A stretch of 64,000 nucleotides of DNA from Sulfuricurvum sp. (GCA_020721585.1 DYMK01000001.1:310001-374000), one strand, 5' to 3'; positions 27,077-36,039 are shown, counted from the first letter of the stretch. Numbers and translations: made by a program. The notes: generated by a model from the sequence alone, not told the origin.

Positions 27077-27529
27077 ATGGATATGAAACAAATTAAAACG
27101 CTTATGCAAGAGTTTGACGCAAGTACGCTCTCAAAAATGAAAATTGTTCAAGATGGCTTTTCACTTGAATTGGAAAAAAGTCTTGGTACGGTCGCTGCCC
27201 CCGTTATGATGGCCGCTCCTGTAGCCGTGGCAACTGCTCCTGCTTCTATGGTAGCTTCCACGACCCAAGAAGCTCCTGTAGTAGCGAGTGGAGATGCAAT
27301 TTTATCCCCTATGGTTGGGACATTTTATTCTGCTCCATCACCCGATTCAGCCCCCTTTGTTAAAGTAGGTGATCGCGTCAAAAAAGGTCAGGTCGTGGCA
27401 ATTTTAGAAGCGATGAAAATTATGAATGAGTTGGAAGCTGAATTTGATTGTGAAATTCTTGAGGTATTGAAGTCCGATGGTCAAGCGGTTGAGTACGATA
27501 TGCCCCTATACCTCGTTAAGAAGCTTTAA
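27077..27529 (+). CDS. accB: acetyl-CoA carboxylase biotin carboxyl carrier protein
   Basis: This 150-residue protein carries the biotin of acetyl-CoA carboxylase, the first step of fatty acid synthesis. A short N-terminal helical part is followed by an Ala/Val/Pro-rich linker (about residues 40-72) and the biotinyl domain with EAMKIMNE, whose Lys is biotinylated by BirA. The motif SPMVGTFYSAPSPD starts the domain. accC follows after two bases, so both are one operon. Confidence 0.96.
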   Translation: MDMKQIKTLMQEFDASTLSKMKIVQDGFSLELEKSLGTVAAPVMMAAPVAVATAPASMVASTTQEAPVVASGDAILSPMVGTFYSAPSPDSAPFVKVGDRVKKGQVVAILEAMKIMNELEAEFDCEILEVLKSDGQAVEYDMPLYLVKKL

Positions 27530-27531
27530 TC

Positions 27532-28872
27532 ATGGCAGAACTTAAACGTATTTTGGTTGCCAATCGGGGTGAGATTGCTCTTCGTGCCATTCGTACGATT
27601 AAAGAGATGGGTAAAGAAGCCGTTGCCGTTTACTCTACCGCGGATAAAGATGCTTCGTATCTGAAACTCGCTGATGCTGCCATTTGTATTGGTGCAGCAC
27701 CCAGTTCTCAAAGTTATCTCAATATCCCCTCCATCATTGCCGCAGCGGAAATTAGCAATTGTGATGCGATTTTTCCGGGGTATGGTTTTTTATCCGAAAA
27801 TCAAAACTTTGTCGAAATTTGTACCCATCACGGAATCAAATTTATTGGACCTACTCCTGAAGTGATGGTGATGATGTCGGATAAATCCAAAGCCAAAGAT
27901 GTCATGATCGCCGCAGGGGTTCCGGTTGTCCCCGGATCCGATGGTGCTATCAAAGACATTGCCCAAGCGCGCGTTCGTGCCAAAGAGGTCGGATACCCCA
28001 TTATCCTCAAAGCTGCTGCGGGTGGTGGCGGACGCGGTATGCGGGTCGTTGAAGAAGAGGGGGGGATTGAAAATGCGTTTTTGGCTGCTGAAGCTGAAGC
28101 GATTACCTCGTTTGGTGATGGAACCATTTACATGGAAAAATTCATCAAAAATCCTCGCCATATCGAAGTGCAAGTGATCGCCGATGCCCATGGAAATGTT
28201 TTGCACATTGGTGAGCGGGATTGTTCGATGCAACGTCGGCACCAAAAACTCATCGAAGAGTCTCCGGCGGTTGCCTTGACCCCTGAAATTCGTGCTGATC
28301 TTCACGCCTCTGCGGTGCGTGCGACCAAATACATCAAATACGAAGGGGCAGGAACTTTCGAGTATCTTTTGGATGCGGATAAGAATTTCTATTTTATGGA
28401 GATGAATACCCGTCTTCAAGTAGAACACTGTGTCTCAGAGATGGTGAGTGGTCTGGATCTTATCGAGATGATGATTCGTGTGGCAGAAGGGGAAGTTCTT
28501 CCTCCCCAAGAGAGCGTTGTTCTTTCGGGTCACTCCATTGAATGCCGTATCACCGCAGAAGACCCCATTAAATTTTTACCGTGTCCGGGAAAAATCACCC
28601 AATGGATTGTCCCTGGTGGACGAGATGTTCGTATCGATAGCCATGCGTATACCGGTTATGTTGTCCCCCCAACGTACGATTCTATGATCGGAAAACTGAT
28701 TGTGCATGGTAAAGACCGTAACGATGCAATTGCCCGAATGCACCGTGCATTGAGTGAATTTACCGTAGAAGGGATCAAAACAACGATCCCTTTTCACCAA
28801 AAAATGATGAGAAATCCTGATTTTATTAACAACAACTTCGATACCAAATACCTCGAAAAATATCAAGGGTAA
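27532..28872 (+). CDS. accC: acetyl-CoA carboxylase biotin carboxylase
   Basis: This 446-residue enzyme carboxylates biotin on AccB using ATP and bicarbonate. Visible motifs are the N-terminal RILVANRGEIALRAIR, the glycine-rich ATP loop AAAGGGGRGMR, the catalytic region HIEVQVIAD and the MNTRLQVEHCVSE segment. Length is standard. It follows accB with two bases between stop and start, and the pair is a compact operon. Confidence 0.97.
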   Translation: MAELKRILVANRGEIALRAIRTIKEMGKEAVAVYSTADKDASYLKLADAAICIGAAPSSQSYLNIPSIIAAAEISNCDAIFPGYGFLSENQNFVEICTHHGIKFIGPTPEVMVMMSDKSKAKDVMIAAGVPVVPGSDGAIKDIAQARVRAKEVGYPIILKAAAGGGGRGMRVVEEEGGIENAFLAAEAEAITSFGDGTIYMEKFIKNPRHIEVQVIADAHGNVLHIGERDCSMQRRHQKLIEESPAVALTPEIRADLHASAVRATKYIKYEGAGTFEYLLDADKNFYFMEMNTRLQVEHCVSEMVSGLDLIEMMIRVAEGEVLPPQESVVLSGHSIECRITAEDPIKFLPCPGKITQWIVPGGRDVRIDSHAYTGYVVPPTYDSMIGKLIVHGKDRNDAIARMHRALSEFTVEGIKTTIPFHQKMMRNPDFINNNFDTKYLEKYQG

Positions 28873-28913
28873 CCTCCTTGATATGTGTCAATCAAAAAAC
28901 TCCCCAATAACCC

Positions 28914-28935
28914 TATAATCTCTTTTTTTTAGGAG
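28914..28935 (+). promoter_or_regulatory. -10 box and ribosome binding site before the cytochrome gene
   Basis: A perfect TATAAT (28914-28919) is followed by a T-run and AGGAG (28931-28935), seven bases before the ATG at 28943. The untranslated leader would be only about 17 bases. This also explains why I start the gene at 28943 and not at the GTG one codon before. Confidence 0.5.
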
Positions 28936-28942
28936 TGTCGTG

Positions 28943-29353
28943 ATGAATAAAACCGTATTACTTTTGGGGATACTTTCGTATTCCCTATGGGCTTTGGATG
29001 GCTATGGTGTCTACCAAAAAAAATGCATGCAGTGTCATGTCGAGATGATGGACAAGCAAACCGTCCTCAAACAGATTAAAACCCTCAAAGCACCCCCTAT
29101 GGTCGAAGTTTCCAATCGACTCAAAGAGAATATTGTTCTCAAAGAGGAGGATGCTGCGGTCAAACGGCGGGTGGTCATTGCATTTATTAAAGAGTACATT
29201 GAAAACCCCAATATCGATTACAGTATGTGCCATTTAGGGGCATTGGATCGATTTGGGGTGATGCCATCACTCAAAGGGCAATTAAGCGAGGATGAACGCG
29301 AAGCAGTTGCCCAATGGGTTTATGATCGCTATGAGGGGAAAACATTTAAGTAA
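28943..29353 (+). CDS. periplasmic monohaem cytochrome c-like protein
   Basis: This 136-residue protein has an N-terminal signal peptide (MNKTVLLLGILSYSLWA) and one haem-binding motif C-M-Q-C-H at about residues 31-35, then a conserved-looking C-terminal helix with DEREAVAQWVYDRYEG typical of class I cytochromes c. It should act in periplasmic electron transfer. A second pair of Cys is not seen except one in YSMCHLGA. The partner enzymes cannot be told from the neighbours. Confidence 0.8.
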   Translation: MNKTVLLLGILSYSLWALDGYGVYQKKCMQCHVEMMDKQTVLKQIKTLKAPPMVEVSNRLKENIVLKEEDAAVKRRVVIAFIKEYIENPNIDYSMCHLGALDRFGVMPSLKGQLSEDEREAVAQWVYDRYEGKTFK

Positions 29354-29453
29354 GAGACATTATTGCAAAGGATTTTTTATAATAATCATAATTTTGACAG
29401 ATAATTAAACATCCCTTCGCTACAATCTCAAAAATTCTTTTGAGGACAATGGT

Positions 29454-29810
29454 ATGCTCTTTTATGTGGCTCTTTTTTTGGCATTTTTGTATTTTAAAAT
29501 CGCCCGTGTTCACCGCAAAGAGGAGAAATCCTCTCGCCCTATCATGGTGCAACATCTCTTCGTAGGTTTAGCGATTGTCGCGATTTTACGCTATGGATCT
29601 CTGTATGTTTCAGGATATATGTTTGTCCCGTTGATTTTTGTGTTTGCGACCATCGCATCCTTAATGGTCACCAGCATTCAATTAGGGATTTTTGTCGATG
29701 GAAAACCTCTTTTTGGGTTACGACAAGCGTACCGGTATGTCCCTTTTTTGGGATTGAGTGTGATGATCCTCTCTGCACTTTTATGGGGAATACGCTTGGG
29801 GGTTATGTAG
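29454..29810 (+). CDS. small membrane protein of unknown function
   Basis: This 118-residue protein has four predicted membrane segments (about residues 2-16, 35-52, 55-75 and 98-116) joined by short basic loops. TGAGGAC precedes the ATG, and TACAAT at 29421-29426 may be its -10 box. I recognise no family. Its last eight bases overlap the end of the convergent metallo-beta-lactamase fold gene. Confidence 0.65.
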   Translation: MLFYVALFLAFLYFKIARVHRKEEKSSRPIMVQHLFVGLAIVAILRYGSLYVSGYMFVPLIFVFATIASLMVTSIQLGIFVDGKPLFGLRQAYRYVPFLGLSVMILSALLWGIRLGVM

Positions 29811-30720
29811 CGGGATTACTCCACACATACACTTCACCCAGCCCAAGCATCGTCGTCTCAAAAGGGTATTGATCCGCGTGAAAAGCGGTTTTGAGCCATT
29901 CCAAGGGTTCATCTAAGGATTCATCGGAGAGGCGAAAGGTTCCATAATGGATGGGAATAAGGGTTTTTGCTCTAAGCATCGTACACGCTTCTAAGGCTTC
30001 GAGGGGATTAATATGGTTGCTTTTCATAATCGCTTCAGGTTGATAAGCTCCGATGGGTAAAAACGCCTCATCGATACGAAACTTCTCCCCAATCTCCCCA
30101 AAATGGTCTCCCATCGCGCTATCACCACTGTGATAAAGGGTATGGTGGGCGTGTTGCAGAACATAGCCACCCCAAAGGGCTTGGTTCTTATCCCATGGGG
30201 TACGTCGACTCCAATGAAACGCAGGAACCAAGGTTACGACCACCTCACCCAAACGCACCTCTTCCCACCAGTGCAATTCATGATACTGATGTTTGGGGAC
30301 AAACGTTTTAAGATACCGCCAAAATCCCCATGGTGCGACAATATGGGTATGAGGATTGGTGGCAAGTAACGTTTGGATCGAGGGTATATCACAATGGTCA
30401 TAATGGGCATGGGTGATGAGAATCACATCGCTACGGAGGGTCGTGTGGGCTATGGGTAAGGGGGTGTGACGTGGATAAAAAGGGATATTCCCCAACACCG
30501 GATCAATCGCAAAGGTCATCTTCCCAAGGTGCATCCACACGGTCGCATGCCCTAACCATAACGCATACTCCCCATGGGGTAATCTCTTGTGATAGCGGAC
30601 AAACAAGGAACAGTTGGCTTTGACCTTGGGGGCAAAATACTTCCCCATTTGCCATTTGAGGATCGTGAAAGGGGAGATGGGGGGAGAGGTATAACGTCGT
30701 ATATAGGAGGGGGTGACCAT
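29803..30720 (-). CDS. MBL-fold metallohydrolase (NAPE-PLD/RomA-like)
   Basis: This 305-residue protein has the metallo-beta-lactamase fold. THAHYDHCDIPS gives the H-x-H-x-D-H zinc site, YHSGDSAMGDHF the bridging Asp region, and PIHYGTF the last His. The N-terminal PPISPFTILKW and layout resemble the N-acyl-phosphatidylethanolamine phospholipase D-like (RomA/OMP) group. The reaction is unknown; a lipid phosphodiester is possible. The start at 30720 is chosen because AAGGAGG lies upstream; an ATG at 30768 lacks such a site. Confidence 0.85.
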   Translation of the reverse strand: MVTPSYIRRYTSPPISPFTILKWQMGKYFAPKVKANCSLFVRYHKRLPHGEYALWLGHATVWMHLGKMTFAIDPVLGNIPFYPRHTPLPIAHTTLRSDVILITHAHYDHCDIPSIQTLLATNPHTHIVAPWGFWRYLKTFVPKHQYHELHWWEEVRLGEVVVTLVPAFHWSRRTPWDKNQALWGGYVLQHAHHTLYHSGDSAMGDHFGEIGEKFRIDEAFLPIGAYQPEAIMKSNHINPLEALEACTMLRAKTLIPIHYGTFRLSDESLDEPLEWLKTAFHADQYPFETTMLGLGEVYVWSNPAT

Positions 30721-30848
30721 AAGGCTATTTGCCTCCTTTAAAGGGGTTATGTGAGGAGATAGTACCATCTCTTGGGTAAAAAAGACCCGTATTGACCCCT
30801 TTTTAGGTACAATCAGTGAAATAACATTTCACCCCAAGAAGAGAGCCT

Positions 30849-32075
30849 ATGACCTCCAAAAAAAGCATCATCGCCGCAGGAATTATTGGCAATGTGATTG
30901 AATACTACGACTTTGCCCTCATTGGCTTTTTGGCGGTGATGATGGGAAAACTCTTTTTCCCCTCTGAAGATCCTTTTTTATCGTTGCTGGGATCGTTTGG
31001 GGCGTTTGCCGCTGGGATGATTATGCGCCCTTTAGGGGCATTGGTCTTTGGGCATATTGGGGATCGTGTCGGTCGGCGATTTGCTTTGATTACCTCATTG
31101 GTCATGATGGCATTACCCACCTTTTTGATCGGATTTCTCCCCACCTATGCCCACGTTGGAATTATCGCCCCCATCCTTTTGGTACTGTTACGGATGATAC
31201 AAGGGTTATCGGTGGGGGGAGAATATGCCAGTTCCATCGTCTATCTCGTGGAGCAATCCACCCCCCAACACCGCAATCTTTATGGCTCTTTTGTCTCAGT
31301 GGGGGCAAAAATCGGAATGGCATTGGGATCAGGATTGTGCGGTGCGCTGTTGTGGTATTTGGGTGCGGATGCGATGGGGGAGTGGGGATGGCGGATACCA
31401 TTTTGGGTAAGTATCGTGATTGCCCTTTTGGGGCTGTATTTGCGCCGTAATCTCACCGAAAACTACACCATTCCTCATGACACACAGGTTCCCATTGTCC
31501 AGATCATCACCCATCACCGTCGTGAAGTGGGGCAATTTTTTGGGATTGCTGCACCGATTTGGGTCTTTTATTACACAATATTTGTGTATCTTCCTATTTG
31601 GTTGGAAAAATACGCCCACCTCAGCAAAGGGGAGGCGGGGCAGATCAATACCCTCTCTATCCTCATAGGGGTCGTTTTTATCCCCCTTATGGCGATGGTC
31701 GCTGACAAAATAGGCTCCGTACGGGTGATGAAATACGCCGCTTTTGCTCTCATTTTTACCGCTTATCCCCTCTTTTATGAGATGAGTGTTGGGGGGTATT
31801 GGGGTGCGCTTTGGGGGGCGATAGGATTGGTTGTCCTCTTAAGTGCGTTTCAATCCCCTATTTTTGCGATGACGGTGATGGCACTGCCGCATCATGGGGT
31901 TCGTGCCTCGTTTACGGCACTTATTTTAGGCACCGCATCGGGGATTGTTGGGGGGCTGACCCCCTCGATACTCACCACCATCGATCACTACAGCGGTGAC
32001 CCTCTAGCCCCCGCCTATCTCATCATCCTTGGTGCAGTTGGAGGGTGGGCTATCCTTAGAAAGATCAGGTTATAA
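30849..32075 (+). CDS. MFS transporter, metabolite:H+ symporter (ProP-like) family
   Basis: This 408-residue protein has about 12 membrane helices and the MHS-family motifs: NVIEYYDFAL in helix 1, RPLGALVFGHIGDRVGRR between helices 2 and 3, and QGLSVGGEYASSIVYL in helix 5. Relatives import proline/betaine, citrate, ketoglutarate or similar compounds with protons. The substrate cannot be named. AGAG precedes the ATG, and TACAAT near 30808 may be the -10 box. Confidence 0.88.
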   Translation: MTSKKSIIAAGIIGNVIEYYDFALIGFLAVMMGKLFFPSEDPFLSLLGSFGAFAAGMIMRPLGALVFGHIGDRVGRRFALITSLVMMALPTFLIGFLPTYAHVGIIAPILLVLLRMIQGLSVGGEYASSIVYLVEQSTPQHRNLYGSFVSVGAKIGMALGSGLCGALLWYLGADAMGEWGWRIPFWVSIVIALLGLYLRRNLTENYTIPHDTQVPIVQIITHHRREVGQFFGIAAPIWVFYYTIFVYLPIWLEKYAHLSKGEAGQINTLSILIGVVFIPLMAMVADKIGSVRVMKYAAFALIFTAYPLFYEMSVGGYWGALWGAIGLVVLLSAFQSPIFAMTVMALPHHGVRASFTALILGTASGIVGGLTPSILTTIDHYSGDPLAPAYLIILGAVGGWAILRKIRL

Positions 32076-32080
32076 TTTTC

Positions 32081-32114
32081 GTGCAACAGCTATATTTTTT
32101 AGCTTGCTTCAAAA
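32081..32114. repeat. intergenic repeat, copy A
   Basis: This 34-base stretch starts GTGCAACAGCTATA and continues TTTTTTAGCTTGCTTC; it matches a stretch at 34820-34853 with only a few differences. Both copies lie outside genes, both on the plus strand with the same polarity, and both follow a TTATAA. A nine-base direct repeat ACAGCTATA occurs at 32086 and 32114, the second leading into TATAAT at 32119-32124, a likely -10 box for the mnmD gene. Confidence 0.6.
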
Positions 32115-32118
32115 CAGC

Positions 32119-32124
32119 TATAAT
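32119..32124 (+). promoter_or_regulatory. -10 box before mnmD
   Basis: A perfect TATAAT in the context GCTATAATACC lies 31 bases before the mnmD start codon and directly after the repeated intergenic element. No clear -35 box is seen at the proper distance. It should drive mnmD and the overlapping Sel1-repeat gene. Confidence 0.5.
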
Positions 32125-32154
32125 ACCCCCTTTAAACGCTAGGAAAATGCCCTT

Positions 32155-32898
32155 ATGACCCACTGGATCCAAAGCGACGACGGAAGCTACACCGCCTACA
32201 GCCCTGAATATAACGAACATTATCACTCAACCAAAGACGGTGCGCTCAATGAGTCGCTCAAAAAACACATAGAACCTGCTTTTGCCCTCCATGGTGACAA
32301 AAATCATCTCCGTATTATTGATATTTGTTTTGGATTGGGCTTTAATACGTTACTGAGTTTGTATTATCGGGATACCTATTTTCCGGAGACGACATTGGAA
32401 ATTTTCTCCCCCGAACTTGATGGTGCGTTGGTGGCATCATTGGTCACGTTTCCGTATCCGACACTGTTTGACCCCTACAAAAGCGTGATCACGGACATTG
32501 CAACAAAAGGGAACTATCACGATGAACGTACCACGATAACGGTTCAGATTACCGATGCTCGCGTGGCGATGCGTGCGTTGGAGGGGGAATGGGATGTGTG
32601 TTATCACGATGCGTTTAGCCCTGTACACAATCCCACCTTATGGACACACGAGTATTTTCACGATGTGGCACGATTGATGGGTAAAATGGGGGTGGTGACC
32701 ACCTATTCCACCGCATTGGCAACCCGTTTGGCACTCCATGAAAATGGGTTTGGGATCTATCTCAACACAGGTGAGGGGTATCGTAATGCGACCATCGCCT
32801 CACGACAAACACTCACACGGTATGAAAAGGTTAATATGGAACACAAAATGAAGTGCAATCCTCAGGGACGATCGTTGCGCGATGGGATTGACGTATGA
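32155..32898 (+). CDS. mnmD: tRNA 5-(aminomethyl)-2-thiouridine methyltransferase (MnmC methyltransferase domain)
   Basis: This 247-residue protein corresponds to the stand-alone methyltransferase half of MnmC, which completes mnm5s2U at the wobble position of certain tRNAs. The N-terminal SYTAYSPEYNEHYHS and KDGALNESLKKHI are typical, followed by the SAM site IIDICFGLGFNTLL and YHDAFSPVHNPTLWT with the catalytic Asp region. The oxidoreductase half of E. coli MnmC is absent, as is usual in this phylum. It overlaps the next gene by four bases. Confidence 0.88.
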   Translation: MTHWIQSDDGSYTAYSPEYNEHYHSTKDGALNESLKKHIEPAFALHGDKNHLRIIDICFGLGFNTLLSLYYRDTYFPETTLEIFSPELDGALVASLVTFPYPTLFDPYKSVITDIATKGNYHDERTTITVQITDARVAMRALEGEWDVCYHDAFSPVHNPTLWTHEYFHDVARLMGKMGVVTTYSTALATRLALHENGFGIYLNTGEGYRNATIASRQTLTRYEKVNMEHKMKCNPQGRSLRDGIDV

Positions 32899-33533
32899 AA
32901 AGAGGGCTATTTTTGGGACTTTTTTGGGGAATAAGTGTGATTGCTTCCCCTACCCCTGCCTTGACCAAAATGAGCCAATCCTCGGAGTATTCTCCCGAAT
33001 TTCGGCAACAACTCACTGCGTGCAATCACGGAAATACCAAGGCGTGCAGCGATGCGTCGTTTACCCTCTACAATTTTGGGGATATGCCCAAAGTGATCGT
33101 CATTGCCCAAAAAATGTGTTTGGAGAAAGCGTATGCGGAGTGTACGTTTTTGGGGGATATGTACACCAATGGGTACAAAGGAGTCCTCTACAATCCCCAA
33201 AAAGGGTTTTACTGGTACACCAAAGCGTGTAAAGGGGGTGACCAACAAGGGTGCCGCACGCTCAAAGATTTCTCTCTCCAAGGGGGCAAGGTCATTCATA
33301 ACACGCTACCCAAGATCAAAAAGCTAACCCAAGCGTGCGATACAGGGGATAAAGAAGCGTGTATTGATCTTGCCGTACGGTATAAGGGGGGGATCGGGGT
33401 GAAAAAAAACTATAAAATGGCGTTAAAACGCTTTGACCAAGGGTGCAAGGGAAATCGTGACCTTAGAGATCGACGATGTGAGGGGAAAATGGACATTTTA
33501 GAAGAACTCAAAATTGGGGATTTTGCGGACTAA
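32895..33533 (+). CDS. secreted Sel1-repeat (Hcp-like) protein
   Basis: This 212-residue protein starts with a signal peptide (MKRGLFLGLFWGISVIA) and contains cysteine-rich Sel1-like repeats, for example ACNHGNTKACSDASF, CLEKAYAECTFLGDMY and ACKGGDQQGCRTL, where the paired Cys are spaced as in Helicobacter cysteine-rich proteins. Such repeats form helical solenoids for protein-protein contacts in the periplasm. The start overlaps the mnmD stop (ATGA). No specific function can be given. Confidence 0.82.
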   Translation: MKRGLFLGLFWGISVIASPTPALTKMSQSSEYSPEFRQQLTACNHGNTKACSDASFTLYNFGDMPKVIVIAQKMCLEKAYAECTFLGDMYTNGYKGVLYNPQKGFYWYTKACKGGDQQGCRTLKDFSLQGGKVIHNTLPKIKKLTQACDTGDKEACIDLAVRYKGGIGVKKNYKMALKRFDQGCKGNRDLRDRRCEGKMDILEELKIGDFAD

Positions 33534-33545
33534 CACCAGTATCTC

Positions 33546-33589
33546 TGAAAAAATGTTTTTTCACCCTTTACTGTTTCCCCTAAAGGGGA
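33546..33589. terminator. convergent hairpins between Sel1-repeat and desaturase genes
   Basis: Two inverted repeats lie in the gap of two convergent genes: TGAAAAAA/TTTTTTCA (33546-33563) and TCCCCT/AGGGGA (33576-33589). The first has A- and T-runs on both sides and could end transcription in either direction; the second is a compact GC stem. The loops are only two bases, so the first and last base pairs would open in practice. Confidence 0.45.
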
Positions 33590-33610
33590 TCAAAAATGGG
33601 AAAAAGCTCC

Positions 33611-34774
33611 TTAAATACCCTCTATTCGTAGCAACTTCGTTTTACCCACCATCAAATCAATCGACATACGGATTCTTTTAAAGACCGAATCTTGTCGATA
33701 TTCTAAGTTGTGTTTTTTGCATATCTCTTTGACGATTGGTTGCATTTTTTGGTAAAAACTGTGTGGCATATCGGGAAAAAGGTGATGCTCTATTTGATAG
33801 TTCAAAAAGCCATGCGCAAAATCGATAAGATCGCTTCCCGTGTTATAATTAACACTTCCCATAATCTGGCGCAAATAATATTCTCCCTGATTCTTATGCG
33901 GTGTTGAGAATTGGTAAATATCCTCAGCAGAGTGATTGGGGACAATGACCAAAAAGGAGTGCAGATTTGCAAAAAGTTCCCCTAGCAGTAGAATAATAAG
34001 GACATTTACGACCGCTTCCATCCCCAATGGGAAAAAGAGCATCGGAAGAAAAACAAATTGAAAAAGACCATACGGAAGATAATAGTGCATCCAAAGCTCA
34101 CGTCCATTTTTCGTAAAAATGCTCAATTCATAGTCTAATATTACGGGTTCTTTTTTACGCAATCGCTCTTTATTTTCTAAAATCCTGAGTGTGTTGGGTG
34201 CATAATAGGCTATTTTCCAAATTGCAGCAAAAGCGTATACAAAAGCATACTTAAAAAACATGGGCATTTTCATATCATGAAGCCACGTTAGATTTCGCTC
34301 AACGTTATCCGGATCATCCACTTCACCCAAATGGTAATGGTGCATAATATTATGTTCGTAAATCCACGCATCGGGTTTGATCCAATCCAACCAATCTACC
34401 CATCGTCTGCTTCCACTGGCATACCCTTTTTTGGTATACCGATAGGGAATATTGGGGACTTTGTCATACGCACCGTGTAAGATGGGGTGAGTGACATTCG
34501 CCCATCTCCCCACATTTCCAACCCCAATGAAGAAAGCAGCAATTATTCCCAAAAACCAAAAGAGTAACGGATGGATAGGGCTGAGACCATAATCCACCGC
34601 AACAATGGTCACAATGATGGCAAAACCACCGATAGTCGATCCTCTTCCCCACGCTTCTAATTTTAACAAATGTTGAAAATCTTCTTGGGTTCGTGATCCA
34701 ATCGTTACTTTAATTGCATCAATATCCCGTTCAAGTTGTGCTTGATCTACCTCTTTATACTCTGCATACGCCAT
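33611..34774 (-). CDS. membrane fatty acid desaturase
   Basis: This 387-residue integral membrane di-iron enzyme has the histidine boxes of the family: the first is probably HPILHG, the second is HNIMHHYH, and the third is QIEHHLFPDMPH. About four to six hydrophobic helices are present, with LSPIHPLLFWFLGIIAAFFI as one pair. It introduces a double bond in acyl chains of membrane lipids; the position cannot be told. The start at 34774 is preferred because AAAGG precedes it; 34804 lacks a site. Confidence 0.85.
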   Translation of the reverse strand: MAYAEYKEVDQAQLERDIDAIKVTIGSRTQEDFQHLLKLEAWGRGSTIGGFAIIVTIVAVDYGLSPIHPLLFWFLGIIAAFFIGVGNVGRWANVTHPILHGAYDKVPNIPYRYTKKGYASGSRRWVDWLDWIKPDAWIYEHNIMHHYHLGEVDDPDNVERNLTWLHDMKMPMFFKYAFVYAFAAIWKIAYYAPNTLRILENKERLRKKEPVILDYELSIFTKNGRELWMHYYLPYGLFQFVFLPMLFFPLGMEAVVNVLIILLLGELFANLHSFLVIVPNHSAEDIYQFSTPHKNQGEYYLRQIMGSVNYNTGSDLIDFAHGFLNYQIEHHLFPDMPHSFYQKMQPIVKEICKKHNLEYRQDSVFKRIRMSIDLMVGKTKLLRIEGI

Positions 34775-34819
34775 ACTTAACGAACCTTTAATGATAAATT
34801 GCACCTATTAAAGTTATAA

Positions 34820-34853
34820 GTGCAACACCTATACTTTTTAGCTTGCTTCTAAA
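34820..34853. repeat. intergenic repeat, copy B, over the desaturase promoter region
   Basis: This copy matches 32081-32114 almost base for base (GTGCAACACCTATA, TTTTTAGCTTGCTTC). Read on the minus strand it places ATAGGTGTTGCAC next to TTATAAC, a possible -10 box about 30-40 bases before the desaturase start. The rest of the 34805-34979 gap is AT-rich and holds no gene. Confidence 0.6.
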
Positions 34854-34979
34854 AGCTTACCACAGAAAACGTCATAACCTCTTTTAAATCAAAGGGATAA
34901 AAAAAAAAGAACAGAGGTCACTTTTTTATACGCCAGATTTCCCCTCTACGTTTGATGTTTTAATCGAACGATAGACGAC

Positions 34980-35291
34980 TCACCGACGAAAAAAGGGTTC
35001 TTTAAATCGGTAATGATCGATAAGATGATAGAGCCGATTTTCATTAAACCGCCAAAAGTGTTGGGGATCAAATTCACGGTGCTGTCGCATCTGCGCATAG
35101 AGTGCTTCATGGGTTAAGTGTGGATACTTATTATCCGTTTCGACCAATATTTTTTCGAGTAATGCCACCGATTCAGGGGTGGTATCATCATCTTTGAGGC
35201 GTGTTTTGGGGAAAAAGAGGTAGAGTTTGTAGACCGCAAGCCCCAACCCTACGATAAATGCCCCCATCATGAGCCATTGAATTTTTTCCAT
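34980..35291 (-). CDS. membrane-anchored protein of unknown function
   Basis: This 103-residue protein has one N-terminal membrane helix (residues 8-27) and a polar, His- and Tyr-rich tail. The tail contains YPHLTHEALYAQMRQHREFDP. The repeated aromatic and His residues are not a motif I know. It starts two bases after the end of ribE and is likely co-transcribed with it. Function is unknown. Confidence 0.6.
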   Translation of the reverse strand: MEKIQWLMMGAFIVGLGLAVYKLYLFFPKTRLKDDDTTPESVALLEKILVETDNKYPHLTHEALYAQMRQHREFDPQHFWRFNENRLYHLIDHYRFKEPFFRR

Positions 35292-35293
35292 GC

Positions 35294-35908
35294 TTAATAC
35301 AACGCACTGATGCGATCGACATCATCCCAACTCATGGTTTTGGCCGTTGAGGTGGTGAGGATATGACGCATATAACGAGCGAATACATCGGTTTCGATAT
35401 TGACCCGTGTCCCTTTTTGGTACGTCCCAAAGAGGGTTTCGCGCATGGTAATGGGGATAATCGTCAGACGAAACGCATCGCGCATCACTTCATTGACCGT
35501 GAGGCTAATCCCATCGATGGTGATGGAACCTTTGGGGGGGATGAGGGGGATAAACGCCGCATCCACGGCAATGACCACCTCATAACTGTTCCCATGGTCA
35601 TGTATCGAGGTAATCGTACCGATGGTATCGATATGCCCTTGGACGATATGCCCCTCAAACCGATCCCCCATCATCATGGCAGGTTCGATGTGAACACGAT
35701 CTTTTAACTTTTCGGTGGCGATATGGTCTAGCGTTTCGGGGGAAAGTTCCACACTAAAGCCATCATGCTCGATGCTCACGACCGAAAGACAGGTGCCATT
35801 AATCGCAATCGAATCACCCAGTTTGGGTTTATGGGTCGCTTTAAGCGATAGACGATTGGTTCCAAAACTTTTGACCATCGCCATCTCACGGATTAGTCCT
35901 GTAAACAT
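35294..35908 (-). CDS. ribE: riboflavin synthase, alpha subunit
   Basis: This 204-residue enzyme joins two lumazine molecules to riboflavin. It has the two repeated beta-barrel lumazine-binding halves: the first starts MFTGLIREM and has GDSIAINGTCLSV, the second starts GHIVQGHIDTIG and has GSITIDGISLTVNEV. Length is normal. The symbol may be ribC or ribE depending on the naming scheme used. Confidence 0.93.
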   Translation of the reverse strand: MFTGLIREMAMVKSFGTNRLSLKATHKPKLGDSIAINGTCLSVVSIEHDGFSVELSPETLDHIATEKLKDRVHIEPAMMMGDRFEGHIVQGHIDTIGTITSIHDHGNSYEVVIAVDAAFIPLIPPKGSITIDGISLTVNEVMRDAFRLTIIPITMRETLFGTYQKGTRVNIETDVFARYMRHILTTSTAKTMSWDDVDRISALY

Positions 35909-35960
35909 CGTACCTCTTTTTTTGCTAATTTTTTACGTATGTGTCATACTGAATATTCTC

Positions 35961-36011
35961 CGTCATTGCGGACTCGATCCGCAATCTAAGACCCCGAATC
36001 ACGTTCGGGGT
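35961..36011. repeat. REP-like double hairpin
   Basis: Two stems follow each other: ATTGCGGA/TCCGCAAT (35965-35985, loop five) and ACCCCGAA/TTCGGGGT (35991-36011, loop five), flanked by GTCA on the left and TGAC on the right. The outer GTCA/TGAC pair and two stems with short loops match the arrangement at 62770-62825. It lies between ribE and a truncated BrnT gene. Confidence 0.7.
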
Positions 36012-36039
36012 GACAGGTCTTGGTGGTCAGGGTGACGCG

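Noticed and set aside
34854-34979. A small RNA or tRNA in the gap before the desaturase
   Set aside because: The stretch is AT-rich and has no stem-loop or tRNA-like features visible by eye.
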